Part shown: in pieces, positions 27,107 to 36,306 of the stretch | Layout: each line of letters starts with the position of its first letter | Numbering within the stretch: the stretch's first letter is position 1 | From: Flavobacterium saccharophilum | GTDB taxonomy: Bacteria; Bacteroidota; Bacteroidia; Flavobacteriales; Flavobacteriaceae | DNA: 64,000 nt | Direction: 5' to 3' | Assembly (NCBI RefSeq): GCF_900142735.1 | Contig: NZ_FRBY01000001.1 | Location: forward strand, 186,001 to 250,000 | Notes under the pieces: model-generated | What the model saw: the letters and a program-made list of their open reading frames with translations, nothing else | What the model was told of the DNA's origin: nothing | Database searches by the model: none | Translations under genes and position numbers: made by a program

Positions 27107-28738
27107 ATGAAATTAAAATTTTACATATTGCTATTTTTGCTTACTTCAGCTGTTTTTGCACAACAAAAACAAGTTGAAACAAGTATTGATACTACAAAAA
27201 ATAAAATTGGAGCCGAATTTAAGCTAACACTTAAAACGGTTGTAAGCTCAAAATCGAAAGTTGTTTTTCCTAAACTAAAAAATATTGGTCCTTTAGAAGT
27301 AATTCAATCGTACCCAATTGACACGGTTAAGAAAAATGACACTTACGAATTGATCAAAAAATACGGCTTAACCCAATTTGATTCAGGAAAATACACTATT
27401 CCGAGTATCAAAATTTTAATTGATAAAAAACCTTATTTATCAGATTCTATCCGTGTTGAAGTAGCCAATGTAAAAGTGGATACTCTACAACAAAAAATGT
27501 ACGATATCAAAGATATTTCCAGTGCAGACAGCAACAACGATTGGTGGATTTATGTTTTGATTGTAATTGTAATTCTTTCCATTGGTGCTTTTGTATATTG
27601 GTATGTTAAAAAACATCAGAAGAAAAAAATTGAAGAGGAAGTTTATAAAACGCCTATCGAAAAAGCGACAAGTTTATTGAATAACCTGGAATCAAAAGAA
27701 TTGGTTCAAAAAGGCGAAATCAAAGAATACTATAGTGAACTGACGGATATTGCCCGTAATTATATTGAAGAAGCGATTCACATTCCGGCAATGGAAAGCA
27801 CCACTTCTGAATTGATTCAGGCCATAAGATTAGCTTCTACGAAAAAGAAAATGACGTTAACACCGGAAACCGTTGAGAATTTAGAACGCGTTTTACGTCA
27901 GGCGGATTTAGTAAAGTTTGCAAAATCTAAACCATTGGATTTTGAAATTACAGAGGATAGAAATAAAATCCAGAAAGTAATTTTAACGCTTGATAATGCA
28001 ATTCCGACGGAAGTTCCGGCTGAAGAAGAAGATCAATTATTGAATGAAGCACAAAGACAAAAGCAAATTCAGCTTCAATTGCGTAAAAAACGCAACAAAC
28101 GAATTACTCTTGCTGCTGCAACTGTTGTATTCTTGTTAACTGCGACAACGACCTTTTTCGTTGTAACAAAAGGCTTTTCTTATGTAAAAGATAATGTTAT
28201 TGGTCATCCATCTAAAGAATTATTAGAAGGCGAATGGGTAAAAAGTGCTTACGGAAATCCTGCTGTCCAAATTGAAACCCCAAAGGTTTTAAAGCGAATG
28301 GATACGCAAAAAGTATTACCTAAAGAAGCGATGGCCCTGATTAAAGAAATGCAGCTTTTCGCATACGGAAGTATGATTGACAATTTCTATGTTACGGTTT
28401 CAACCAGTAAATTTAAAAATCCTGTTGAACTTGATTTAGCCAAAACTTTAGAAGGTACTTTAAAAATAATTGAAGCTCAGGGCGGACAAAATATTATTGT
28501 GAAACAAGAAGATTTCCAAACCAATTCAGGAATACAGGGATTAAAAGGATACGGAACAATGACAGTTTTAAATCCTGTTAGTAAAACAAGCACAAAAGCA
28601 TATTATGAAATTTTGCTTTTTAAACAAGATCAGGGATTACAACAAATTATGATTTTACATCAGGAAGGCGATACGTATGCGAATGATATCACAACCCGAA
28701 TTTTAAATTCTGTTGAACTTCAAAAAGCGAGCAATTAA
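27107..28738 (+). CDS. BatD-like membrane protein of the Bat operon
   Basis: The 543-residue protein has a signal peptide (AVFAQQ, cleaved near residue 19), a BatD-like beta domain (about 20-140), and a membrane segment (about 147-166, DWWIYVLIVIVILSIGAFVYWY). A helical cytoplasmic part (175-310) follows, then a second membrane segment (about 330-352) and a C-terminal domain of about 190 residues. The C-terminal domain is unlike BatD and I do not recognise it. Its stop overlaps the batA start by one base. Position between DUF58 and batA is typical for flavobacterial Bat loci. Confidence 0.8.
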   Translation: MKLKFYILLFLLTSAVFAQQKQVETSIDTTKNKIGAEFKLTLKTVVSSKSKVVFPKLKNIGPLEVIQSYPIDTVKKNDTYELIKKYGLTQFDSGKYTIPSIKILIDKKPYLSDSIRVEVANVKVDTLQQKMYDIKDISSADSNNDWWIYVLIVIVILSIGAFVYWYVKKHQKKKIEEEVYKTPIEKATSLLNNLESKELVQKGEIKEYYSELTDIARNYIEEAIHIPAMESTTSELIQAIRLASTKKKMTLTPETVENLERVLRQADLVKFAKSKPLDFEITEDRNKIQKVILTLDNAIPTEVPAEEEDQLLNEAQRQKQIQLQLRKKRNKRITLAAATVVFLLTATTTFFVVTKGFSYVKDNVIGHPSKELLEGEWVKSAYGNPAVQIETPKVLKRMDTQKVLPKEAMALIKEMQLFAYGSMIDNFYVTVSTSKFKNPVELDLAKTLEGTLKIIEAQGGQNIIVKQEDFQTNSGIQGLKGYGTMTVLNPVSKTSTKAYYEILLFKQDQGLQQIMILHQEGDTYANDITTRILNSVELQKASN

Positions 28739-29739
28739 TGGAAAAGATAACTTTTTTAAATCCAGAATTTTTTTGGTTGTTTCTTTTAATTCCAATTGCA
28801 ATCGCTTGGTTTTTCTGGAAACGCAACCAGCAATCGCCTACTTTAAAAATGAGTTCAACTCAGGGTTTTAAAAACAGTGAATCGTTATTAACCAAATTAA
28901 AACCTTGTTTGTACGCATTCAGGATTATTGCACTAAGCTCTTTGATTATTGCATTAGCGAGACCGAGAACAGTTGACATCAGCAATCAGACTAAAACGAC
29001 AAAAGGAATTGATATTGTAATGGCAATTGACGTTTCAGGAAGTATGCTGGCTAAAGATTTAAAGCCAAACCGTATGGAAGCTTTAAAAAGAGTTGCCGGA
29101 GAATTTGTTGAGGAAAGACCAAATGACAGAATTGGGTTGGTTTTATATGCCTCTGAAGCTTATACCAAAACTCCTGTTACAAGTGATAAAGCAATCATTT
29201 TAGAAGCTATAAAAGATATTAAGTACGATACCGCTTTACAAGATGGAACTGGAATTGGAATGGGATTGGCAACAGCTGTAAACCGCCTTAAAGACAGTAA
29301 AGCAAAAAGCCGTGTAATTATTTTGATGACCGACGGTGTTAACAATGCCGGTTTCATTGAACCTGAAACGGCTGCTGATATTGCAAAACAATACGGAATA
29401 AAAGTATACACGATCGGAATCGGAACCAACGGAATGGCGCCATCTCCTTATGCATACGCTCCAAACGGAGGTTTTTTATTCAAAATGCAGAAGGTTGAAA
29501 TCGATGAGACTTTAATGAAAAGCATTGCCCGTAAAACCGAAGGAACCTATTTTAGAGCAACAAGCAATGACAGACTAGCTCAAATTTATAGCGCGATCAA
29601 TAAATTAGAAACAACAGAAATTCAGGAATTAAAATTCTATGATTACGACGAAAAATACAGAGGGTTTGTTTTACTGGCAGCCTTTTTATTATTGTTAGAA
29701 GTTGGTTTAAGAAATACAGTTTACAGAAGCTTTATTTAA
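28738..29739 (+). CDS. batA: VWA domain membrane protein BatA
   Basis: The 333-residue protein has an N-terminal membrane anchor (FFWLFLLIPIAIAWFFW), a second segment, a VWA domain with MIDAS motif DVSGS plus downstream Thr and Asp (LMTDGVN), and a C-terminal membrane segment. Bat proteins were named for aerotolerance in Bacteroides. Its ATG shares a base with the stop of the preceding gene (TAATG), implying coupled translation. Confidence 0.92.
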   Translation: MEKITFLNPEFFWLFLLIPIAIAWFFWKRNQQSPTLKMSSTQGFKNSESLLTKLKPCLYAFRIIALSSLIIALARPRTVDISNQTKTTKGIDIVMAIDVSGSMLAKDLKPNRMEALKRVAGEFVEERPNDRIGLVLYASEAYTKTPVTSDKAIILEAIKDIKYDTALQDGTGIGMGLATAVNRLKDSKAKSRVIILMTDGVNNAGFIEPETAADIAKQYGIKVYTIGIGTNGMAPSPYAYAPNGGFLFKMQKVEIDETLMKSIARKTEGTYFRATSNDRLAQIYSAINKLETTEIQELKFYDYDEKYRGFVLLAAFLLLLEVGLRNTVYRSFI

Positions 29740-29788
29740 TTTTTTCAAAATTAAAAAATTACAATATTGAAATTCCAAATAACAAATT

Positions 29789-29862
29789 GGAATTTGGAAT
29801 TTGAAAAGTTTTAAATAAAAAGAAGAATTGGAATTTGGAATTTGTTCCGATAACTATCGGAA
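29789..29862. repeat. GGAATTT heptamers and an 18-bp palindrome between batA and batB
   Basis: GGAATTT is doubled in 7-bp steps at 29789-29802 and again at 29830-29843. A palindrome TTCCGATA-AC-TATCGGAA follows at 29845-29862, ending 18 nt before the batB ATG. Confidence 0.75.
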
Positions 29863-29880
29863 TTGGAATTTAAAAATTAT

Positions 29881-30915
29881 ATGGAATTAGACGAAAAAAA
29901 ATATTTATACCTTTTATTCTTACTCCCAATTGTGGTGTGTATTTTCCTTTTCAATATGTATTGGAAAAGAAAAAAACAACGTGAATTTGGTGATTTGGAA
30001 ATGGTTAAAAGACTGAGCCCTGAACGTTCTGTTTTTAAACCTGTATTAAAATTATCTATACTGCTTTTAGCACTTGCGTGTTTGATTATCGGATTAGTGA
30101 ATCCGAAGATTGGAACAAAAATGGAAACCGTAAAACGTGAAGGTATCGATATTGTTTTTGCAGTCGACGTTTCAAAAAGTATGCTGGCCGAAGATGTGGC
30201 GCCAAGTCGTTTAGATAAAAGTAAACAATTGGTTTCGCAAATCATCAATAACTTAGGAAGCGACCGAATTGGAATTGTGGCTTATGCGGGAAGTGCTTTC
30301 CCGGTTTTGCCAATTACAACGGATTATAGCGTAGCCAAAATGTTCCTGCAAAGTATGAGTCCGGATATGGTTTCGTCTCAGGGAACTTCTTTGGATGAAG
30401 CAATCCGTTTATCATCGACTTATTTTGATGAAAAAAGCAAAACGAGCAAATTATTGATTTTGATTTCTGATGGAGAAGACCATTCTGAAGGTGCATCTGC
30501 AGCAGCGGAAGAAGCCAATAAATTGGGAATGAAAATCATTACAATTGGTATCGGAACAGAAAAAGGCGGAACTATTCCGTTAAAAGAAAATGGTGTTGTA
30601 AAAAGCTTTCAAAGAGATCAAAACGGAGAAGTTGTTGTTACAAAGCTAAATCAGGACGGGCTGAAAGCAATTGCAAAAGCAACGAAAGGTGGTTATGTGT
30701 ACGGCGGAAGCACCAAAGAGGTTTTAGATTACGTAAAAAATGCCTTAAATAACATTCAGAAAACAGAATTTGAAGCGACTCAAATGGCCGATTTTCAATC
30801 GCAATTTCAATGGTTTTTGGGCTTTGCCTTCTTATTGTTGTTTGTCGATATTTTCCTTTTGGAAAGAAAAACAAACTGGATAAAAGAGTTGAATTTATTT
30901 AACGAAAAGAAATAA
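29881..30915 (+). CDS. batB: VWA domain membrane protein BatB
   Basis: The 344-residue protein starts at ATG 29881; a TTG at 29863 in frame is part of a repeat and is unlikely. Two membrane segments (YLYLLFLLPIVVCIFLF and LSILLLALACLIIGLV) precede a VWA domain with MIDAS DVSKS (the last Gly of the usual DxSGS is Lys) and LISDGEDHSEGA. A final membrane segment lies near 315-332. It is a close relative of BatA and probably forms a complex with it. Confidence 0.92.
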   Translation: MELDEKKYLYLLFLLPIVVCIFLFNMYWKRKKQREFGDLEMVKRLSPERSVFKPVLKLSILLLALACLIIGLVNPKIGTKMETVKREGIDIVFAVDVSKSMLAEDVAPSRLDKSKQLVSQIINNLGSDRIGIVAYAGSAFPVLPITTDYSVAKMFLQSMSPDMVSSQGTSLDEAIRLSSTYFDEKSKTSKLLILISDGEDHSEGASAAAEEANKLGMKIITIGIGTEKGGTIPLKENGVVKSFQRDQNGEVVVTKLNQDGLKAIAKATKGGYVYGGSTKEVLDYVKNALNNIQKTEFEATQMADFQSQFQWFLGFAFLLLFVDIFLLERKTNWIKELNLFNEKK

Positions 30916-30941
30916 TTGTTCCGGATTTTATTTCGGAACAA
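30916..30941 (+). repeat. Small hairpin directly after batB
   Basis: TTGTTCCG (30916-30923) pairs with CGGAACAA (30934-30941), right after the batB stop and 18 nt before batC. No T run follows on the plus strand, so it is more likely an RNA stability or processing hairpin than a terminator. Confidence 0.5.
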
Positions 30942-30959
30942 AAAATTAAAAAAATTAGA

Positions 30960-31730
30960 ATGAAAAATTTACTTCTTTATATTTTACTAACGTTTTCTTT
31001 AGCTGTTTCAGCTCAGGAAAAAGACAAGACATTGCCTGATGCCAATGAAGAATATAAGCAGAATAAATTTGTTGATGCTGAGGCAAATTATAGAATTTCG
31101 AAGTCAAAATTCCCAAAGAAAGCAGTAGCTTCTTATAATTTAGGAAATACTATTTACAAACAAAACCAGGTTTCTGAAGCGAAATTCGCTTATGGAAGCG
31201 CCATCAAAAATGCGAAAACAAGACCTGAAAAACATAAAGCATTTCACAATTTAGGAAATGTTTTCATGAAAGAGAAAGATTATACGCAAGCCGTTGAAGC
31301 TTATAAACAAGCTTTGCGCAATGACCCGACGGATGATGAAACCCGTTACAATTATGCTTTGGCCAAACAAAAATTAAAAGAAAATCCTCCGAAAAACGAC
31401 AAAAACAAGGATAAGAATAAGGATAAAGACAAAGACAAGGATAAAAATAAAGATAAGGACAAGGACAAAGACAAAAATAAGGATAAGGATAAAGACAAAA
31501 AAGACGACAAAGGCGATAAAGACAAGGATAAAAAAGATGGTAAAAATGATCCGAAGAAAGATGATAAATCAGACAACAAAGGAGAACCAAAACCACAGCC
31601 TGGCGGAATTTCAAAAGAACGTGTTCAGAATTTATTAGATGCCGTTAACAACGAAGAAAAGAAAATTCAGGACAAAGTAAATGCTCAAAAAGTAAAAGGA
31701 AGTCCTAAGAAAACAGAAAAAGACTGGTAA
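30960..31730 (+). CDS. batC: TPR protein BatC with Lys/Asp repeat region
   Basis: The 256-residue protein has a signal peptide (cleaved near VSA-Q), TPR repeats (about 25-130: ASYNLGNTIYKQNQ, AFHNLGNVFMKEKDYTQAVEAYKQAL) and a low-complexity region (about 140-205) made of KDKDKNKDK units, followed by a short tail. BatC is a periplasmic TPR partner of BatA/BatB. The Lys/Asp region corresponds to imperfect 6- and 12-bp DNA repeats (about 31380-31560) that may vary in length between strains. Confidence 0.9.
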   Translation: MKNLLLYILLTFSLAVSAQEKDKTLPDANEEYKQNKFVDAEANYRISKSKFPKKAVASYNLGNTIYKQNQVSEAKFAYGSAIKNAKTRPEKHKAFHNLGNVFMKEKDYTQAVEAYKQALRNDPTDDETRYNYALAKQKLKENPPKNDKNKDKNKDKDKDKDKNKDKDKDKDKNKDKDKDKKDDKGDKDKDKKDGKNDPKKDDKSDNKGEPKPQPGGISKERVQNLLDAVNNEEKKIQDKVNAQKVKGSPKKTEKDW

Positions 31731-31737
31731 TTTTTTG

Positions 31738-31828
31738 GGTTAATCGTTTATTCGTTTAACTGTTTATTCGAATAGACAATAAAACTTTAAAAAAACCGAT
31801 TAAACAAATAACAATTAAACAGTTAAAC
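31738..31828. repeat. Octamer-phased hairpin between batC and batD
   Basis: 8-bp words of GTTTATTC type run from 31738 to 31769, and inverse words (GATTAAAC, AATTAAAC, AGTTAAAC) from 31798 to 31828 with one 7-bp step. Core GTTTAACTGTTTA (31754-31766) is inverted in the second half. The array starts 7 nt after the batC stop. The string CGATTAAACAAATAA is also present at 42025-42039. Confidence 0.8.
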
Positions 31829-31847
31829 AAAAACTGAAAAACAATTA

Positions 31848-33602
31848 ATGAAAAGATATTTAATTCTATTACTATTCACTTTTCAAGGGCTTCTGGCTCA
31901 AGTTCAATTTGAAGCCAGAGTAAGCAAAAATTCGCTTGGTATAAACGAGAGACTTCGTATTGACTTTATCATGAATGTTGACGGAGATAACTTTGAACAG
32001 CCTGCATTTGACGGATTCAGAATTGTAGCAGGACCAAGTCAGCAAATAAGTCAATCCTGGGTTAACGGAAGAAGCTCTTTTCAAAAAATATACTCTTATA
32101 TATTACAGCCAGCACAAAAAGGAACTTTAACGATTAAACAGGCTGCAATCGAGTTTAATGGTCAGAAATACAAAACAACTCCTCAAAAAATTGTTGTAAC
32201 CAATGCTGTTGCTGAAGAAAGAGATGCTAGCGATCCTAGACAACAAGGCGGCGCCGGAAGCGAAACATTGAATCTGGTTGCTGAGATTTCAAAAACAAAT
32301 CCGTATTTAAATGAACCAATTACGGTAGTTTATAAATTGTATTTTAATAATATTGGCGTAAACGGCTTTAAAGAACTGGCAAAACCAAAATACAATGATT
32401 TCTGGAATCAAAATATTGAAATCAAGCAATTAGCAATTGAAGAAGGAAGCTACCAAGGTCAAAGATGTTATTATGTGATCTTAAAAAAGACCATTTTATA
32501 CCCACAAAAATCAGGAAGATTAACCATTGAACCTCTTTCCTTAGATATTGGCGTTGAATTGCCGACAAACCGCCGTGATATGTTTGGCCAAATGATTACA
32601 ATAGACGATAATAAAGTTGTTTCAGCCGGAGCCAAAACAATCAACGTAAAACCACTTCCAGAAGCTAACAAGCCTGAAGGTTTCACAGGAGCTGTTGGTA
32701 AATTCAATTTTACGGTTACGCCTTCAAAAACTACTTTAAAAAATGGCGAAAGTCTTGATTTGGTTGTAAGTGCAGCGGGAAGCGGAAACATGAAATTATT
32801 TACACTTCCAAAACCGGTTGTACCAAATGCATTAGAGATGTATGATCCTGTGCATGACGAAAAAGTAACGACTTCATTGGCTGGAATGTCTGGTAAAATT
32901 TCAGATAAGTATACTATAATTCCGCAATACAAAGGGAAGTACGTTATAAAACCAATGCAGTTTTCGTATTTTGATTTGAGTTCCGGATCATACAAAACCA
33001 TAACTTCTCAGGAAATTACAGTTGACGTTTTAGATGGACCAATGCAGGCAGAGGCAAACGCAACAGCAAATGCAGCAAAAAATGTTATTACGAAATCCGA
33101 GCAATTCAGATATATCAAACCAAAAACTACTTTAGTCTCTATGGCTAAAAATGATTTTTATGGTTCAAATTTATACTACGGATTACTATTGGCACCTTTC
33201 CTTATTTTACCAATTATTGTTTTGGTGAAAAAGAAGAAAGAAGCAATTGACAGCGATGTTTTCGGAAACCGAATTAAAATGAACAATAAGCTGGCGAAGA
33301 AATATCTATCTGAAGCTAAAAAACAGCTTAATAACAAAGAGCCATTTTATATTGCTTTGGAGAAAGCGATGCATAATTTCCTGAAAGCGAAACTGCATAT
33401 CGAAACTTCAGAAATGAGCAAAGACAATATTCGTGAATTGTTATTATCCAGAAATGCGAATCCTGAAACGGTTCAGAGTTTTATTAATTTGACAGAAAAC
33501 TGTGAGTTTGCACGTTATGCTCCGGCTTCAAGTGCTTCGATTCAGCAAGATTTTGATAAGGCTGTTTTGATTATCTCTGAATTAGAAAAACAGATTGTTT
33601 AA
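31848..33602 (+). CDS. batD: BatD oxygen-tolerance protein
   Basis: The 584-residue protein has a signal peptide (LLAQVQFEARVS), a large BatD beta-domain region (about 20-400) and one membrane segment near 445-462 (YYGLLLAPFLILPIIVLV). A cytoplasmic helical tail follows (NNKEPFYIALEKAMHNFLKAKL). It matches the BatD family found in aerotolerance operons, and probably spans the inner membrane with the N-domain in the periplasm. Confidence 0.93.
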   Translation: MKRYLILLLFTFQGLLAQVQFEARVSKNSLGINERLRIDFIMNVDGDNFEQPAFDGFRIVAGPSQQISQSWVNGRSSFQKIYSYILQPAQKGTLTIKQAAIEFNGQKYKTTPQKIVVTNAVAEERDASDPRQQGGAGSETLNLVAEISKTNPYLNEPITVVYKLYFNNIGVNGFKELAKPKYNDFWNQNIEIKQLAIEEGSYQGQRCYYVILKKTILYPQKSGRLTIEPLSLDIGVELPTNRRDMFGQMITIDDNKVVSAGAKTINVKPLPEANKPEGFTGAVGKFNFTVTPSKTTLKNGESLDLVVSAAGSGNMKLFTLPKPVVPNALEMYDPVHDEKVTTSLAGMSGKISDKYTIIPQYKGKYVIKPMQFSYFDLSSGSYKTITSQEITVDVLDGPMQAEANATANAAKNVITKSEQFRYIKPKTTLVSMAKNDFYGSNLYYGLLLAPFLILPIIVLVKKKKEAIDSDVFGNRIKMNNKLAKKYLSEAKKQLNNKEPFYIALEKAMHNFLKAKLHIETSEMSKDNIRELLLSRNANPETVQSFINLTENCEFARYAPASSASIQQDFDKAVLIISELEKQIV

Positions 33603-33718
33603 ATTTTAACCGCAAATTATTTTACCGCAAAGTGCGCTAAGAAAAGTGATTTGGATTGTGTTGATTTTAAGTTCGCTAAGTTTTAAAAATGAAACCTTTT
33701 AGGTTTAAATAAAATAAA

Positions 33719-34465
33719 ATGAAAAATATAGTATATCTCTTTTTATTAATTACTCAGGTTTTCTTTGCTCAAAGCAGCTTTGAAAAAGGGAATCTTTTGT
33801 ATCAGGATAACAAGTTTGAGCAGGCTGCGCAGGAGTATGAAAATGTTCTTAAAGAAAATAAAGAACATTCTGCTGAATTGTATTTTAATTTGGGTAATTG
33901 CTATTACAAACTAAATAAAGTTGCTCCTTCGATTTATAATTATGAAAAAGCATTGGTTTTAAAACCGCATGATGAACAGACTTTAAACAACTTAAAATTC
34001 GCCAAAAAACTAACGATTGACGAGATTAAAGAAGTTCCGAAAGTAGGTTTTGCGAAGTTGATTCAGAACTTTACAGGAATTTTTGATTACAATACCTGGG
34101 CTAAAATTGCTGTTGGGATTGCTTTTCTATTCTTGTTGAGTTTTATTGGATATTACTTTTCACAGCTTACGCTTTCAAAAAGATTATATTTCATTGGAAT
34201 GTTTGTATTACTGGTTGGTGTATTGCTAAGTGTTGCAGCGGCAATGTCAGAGAAAGACCATTATGATAATGATCGCCCAGCAATTGTTTTTTCAGAAGTG
34301 AGCGAAGTGAGAAGCGAACCTCAAAAAGCGGGATCGGCTATTTTCGTATTGCATGAAGGTGCGAAAGTTTATGTAACGGAAACACTTCAAAACTGGAAAA
34401 AAATAGAATTAACAGACGGAACTGAAGGTTGGATTGATTCTTCAACTATCAAAGAAGTGAAATAA
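33719..34465 (+). CDS. batE: BatE: TPR and SH3-domain membrane protein
   Basis: The 248-residue protein has a signal peptide, two to three TPR repeats (AELYFNLGNCYYKLNKVAPSIYNYEKAL), two membrane segments (about 132-150 and 160-178) and a C-terminal bacterial SH3 domain (SEVSEVRSEPQKAGSAIFVLHEGAKV...GWIDSSTIKEV). It closes the Bat operon. Its stop codon lies in the first copy of a 22-bp tandem duplication (34463-34506). Confidence 0.92.
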   Translation: MKNIVYLFLLITQVFFAQSSFEKGNLLYQDNKFEQAAQEYENVLKENKEHSAELYFNLGNCYYKLNKVAPSIYNYEKALVLKPHDEQTLNNLKFAKKLTIDEIKEVPKVGFAKLIQNFTGIFDYNTWAKIAVGIAFLFLLSFIGYYFSQLTLSKRLYFIGMFVLLVGVLLSVAAAMSEKDHYDNDRPAIVFSEVSEVRSEPQKAGSAIFVLHEGAKVYVTETLQNWKKIELTDGTEGWIDSSTIKEVK

Positions 34466-34506
34466 AATTCTTGAAATTACAATATAAAATTCTTGAAGTT
34501 ACAATA
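34463..34506. repeat. Tandem 22-bp duplication over the batE stop
   Basis: TAAAATTCTTGAAATTACAA (start 34463) is repeated from 34485 with a single A to G change, two 22-bp units in all. The first three bases are the batE stop codon. Confidence 0.9.
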
Positions 34507-34507
34507 T

Positions 34508-34552
34508 AAAAATCCCAAATTCCAACTTTTAAAATTGGGATTTGGGATTTTT
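34508..34552. terminator. Bidirectional terminator with AATTCCA-type arms
   Basis: AAAAATCCCAAATTCCAA (34508-34525) pairs with 34535-34552 over 18 bp with one G-T pair, T runs on both sides. It ends the Bat operon and the converging folate gene. The left arm is identical to that at 17841. Confidence 0.85.
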
Positions 34553-34629
34553 ATATTTCCATCAATGATATAAATTAATTTTTAACTAAAAAGCATTACA
34601 CTTAAGTTTACTTATATTCCTTAAATGGT

Positions 34630-35205
34630 TTAATATTTAAATTTATACACCAGCTCAGGCGTCACACAATAATCCAGCTTTACATCAGATTCAAAAACAT
34701 CGTCGATTTGATTTACGGCTTCAAAAAAAGAAAGCCCAATTTTGATGGTTTCCGGTTTACATTCTGCTAAGAATTTATCGTAAAAACCTTTTCCGTATCC
34801 GATGCGATTTCCAAAAACATCAAAAGCCAAAAGCGGCACAAAAACTACTTCAATAGTTTCAGATGGAACTGGCAAACCATTTACCGGTTCGGGAATATTA
34901 TATTCGTTTTTTTTGATTTTGGTATTATCTGTCAATAAAAAGTGAAACATCTTCCTGGTTTCAAAATCACTTTTCGAAACCACAATTTCTTTGTCTTTTC
35001 CCGAAAGCAAATGCAGAATATATTCCGTATTGACTTCCTTTTGTTCTTCAATCGGAAGAAAAACATGGTAATAGGTTTTATCCCAAACAGGCAATTGCAA
35101 AACTTCATTGGCAATAGCCAGACTTTTTTCTTCGATATCATCTATTGACAATTCTTTTCGAAGATTTTTATATTGTAAGCGTAATTCTTTTTTATTCGTC
35201 GCCAT
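34630..35205 (-). CDS. 5-formyltetrahydrofolate cyclo-ligase
   Basis: From the ATG at 35205 the protein has 191 residues, normal for the family; the longer frame to 35289 lies inside the neighbouring gene and lacks conservation. It starts MATNKKELRLQYKNLRKEL and carries the ATP/substrate motif RIGYGKGFYDKFL. The enzyme converts 5-formyl-THF to methenyl-THF using ATP. Its start overlaps the aspartoacylase-like stop by 14 bp, which suggests coupled translation. Confidence 0.92.
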   Translation of the reverse strand: MATNKKELRLQYKNLRKELSIDDIEEKSLAIANEVLQLPVWDKTYYHVFLPIEEQKEVNTEYILHLLSGKDKEIVVSKSDFETRKMFHFLLTDNTKIKKNEYNIPEPVNGLPVPSETIEVVFVPLLAFDVFGNRIGYGKGFYDKFLAECKPETIKIGLSFFEAVNQIDDVFESDVKLDYCVTPELVYKFKY

Positions 35206-36169
35206 CAGGTAGGGTTTTAGAAATATGGTAAATGGCATCGCCTTCATAAACAATTGGCGAATGATTGGCGTTAATGATGTAACCGTCATGTGGTGCTTTT
35301 ACTTTTTGCTCGAATTTACCAAACGGATCAGTTATAATCGCCAGGATAGTTCCTTTGGTTACAAATTTTCCAACCAAATTATAATCGTGCAATAATCCGG
35401 AACATTTTGCCCGTAACCAAACTGAGTATTTAATATAAATCGAAGGAAAGAGAGCATCTTCAACAACTTGTTTTGGATCCAGCATGTTCAGGTAATTCAG
35501 CAAACGCTTCACTCCCATTACACCTTCATTGGCAATAGCATTATTAATATCTAATGATTTTCCTCCCTCAAAAAGCAACATTTTTACATTCGCTTTTTCA
35601 CAAGTATTTCTAAAGGATCCGGCAATATTTTTTGAATACAATGTAAAAGGGGCATTAAAAACATCTGCTAACATTCTCAATTCCGGATTATTTTCCGTTA
35701 TTCTGATTTGAGGCGCATTGAATCGGCTTGCCCCTCCGGCATGAAAATCGACAGCATAATCTATAACCGGCAAAATTTCGGCCACAATATGAAATGCAAA
35801 TCGGCTGGCCAGAGAACCTTTTTTACTTCCGGGGAAAACCCGATTTAGATCACGACCATCAGGAAACTCACGTGATTTATTTACAAAACCATACATATTG
35901 ATAATAGGAATACAAATGATGGTTCCTCTTGTTGGGCGATTAATTTTTTTGCTAATAAGCTGGCGCACTACTTCGACTCCGTTTATTTCGTCGCCGTGAA
36001 TTCCGGCCGAGAACAAAACTACCGGACCATCTATTTTAGAACGACGCACAATAACCGGAATATTAAGCTTTGTTGTCGTGTGTAATCGGGCAATTTCAAC
36101 GTTTATCGTTCTATTTTCTCCTGGCAAAACCGGTTCGCCAAAAATAATCATGGGCTTGTTATTTTTCAT
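35192..36169 (-). CDS. Succinylglutamate desuccinylase/aspartoacylase family protein
   Basis: This is a 325-residue M14-like zinc hydrolase. Zinc ligands lie in SAGIHGDEINGVEVV (His and Glu) and DYAVDFHAGGASR (His). The C-terminal part has a lipoyl-like hammerhead (GLLHDYNLVGKFVTKGTILAIITDPFG). The family removes acyl groups from amino acids; the substrate of this group in Bacteroidota is not known to me. It is divergent from uvrC and overlaps the folate gene downstream. Confidence 0.88.
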   Translation of the reverse strand: MKNNKPMIIFGEPVLPGENRTINVEIARLHTTTKLNIPVIVRRSKIDGPVVLFSAGIHGDEINGVEVVRQLISKKINRPTRGTIICIPIINMYGFVNKSREFPDGRDLNRVFPGSKKGSLASRFAFHIVAEILPVIDYAVDFHAGGASRFNAPQIRITENNPELRMLADVFNAPFTLYSKNIAGSFRNTCEKANVKMLLFEGGKSLDINNAIANEGVMGVKRLLNYLNMLDPKQVVEDALFPSIYIKYSVWLRAKCSGLLHDYNLVGKFVTKGTILAIITDPFGKFEQKVKAPHDGYIINANHSPIVYEGDAIYHISKTLPDGDE

Positions 36170-36306
36170 ATAGAATTATAAAATCTAAATATAGAAATTA
36201 TTCTTTTGATTTCGTAAATTTGAATCTAAATCCATGTTAAGCTTTCTCAGGAAAAACAGAATAGTTTTTCGGAATGCTTTTCGACCATCTTCAGAAACAA
36301 AACAGA

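Noticed and set aside
31264..31614. Minus-strand ORFs rich in Leu, Ser, Tyr and Cys
   Set aside because: They are antisense readings of the Lys/Asp tract in batC and have no start context or homology.
35206..35289. N-terminal extension of the folate cyclo-ligase
   Set aside because: It lies inside the aspartoacylase-like gene and is not part of the family.
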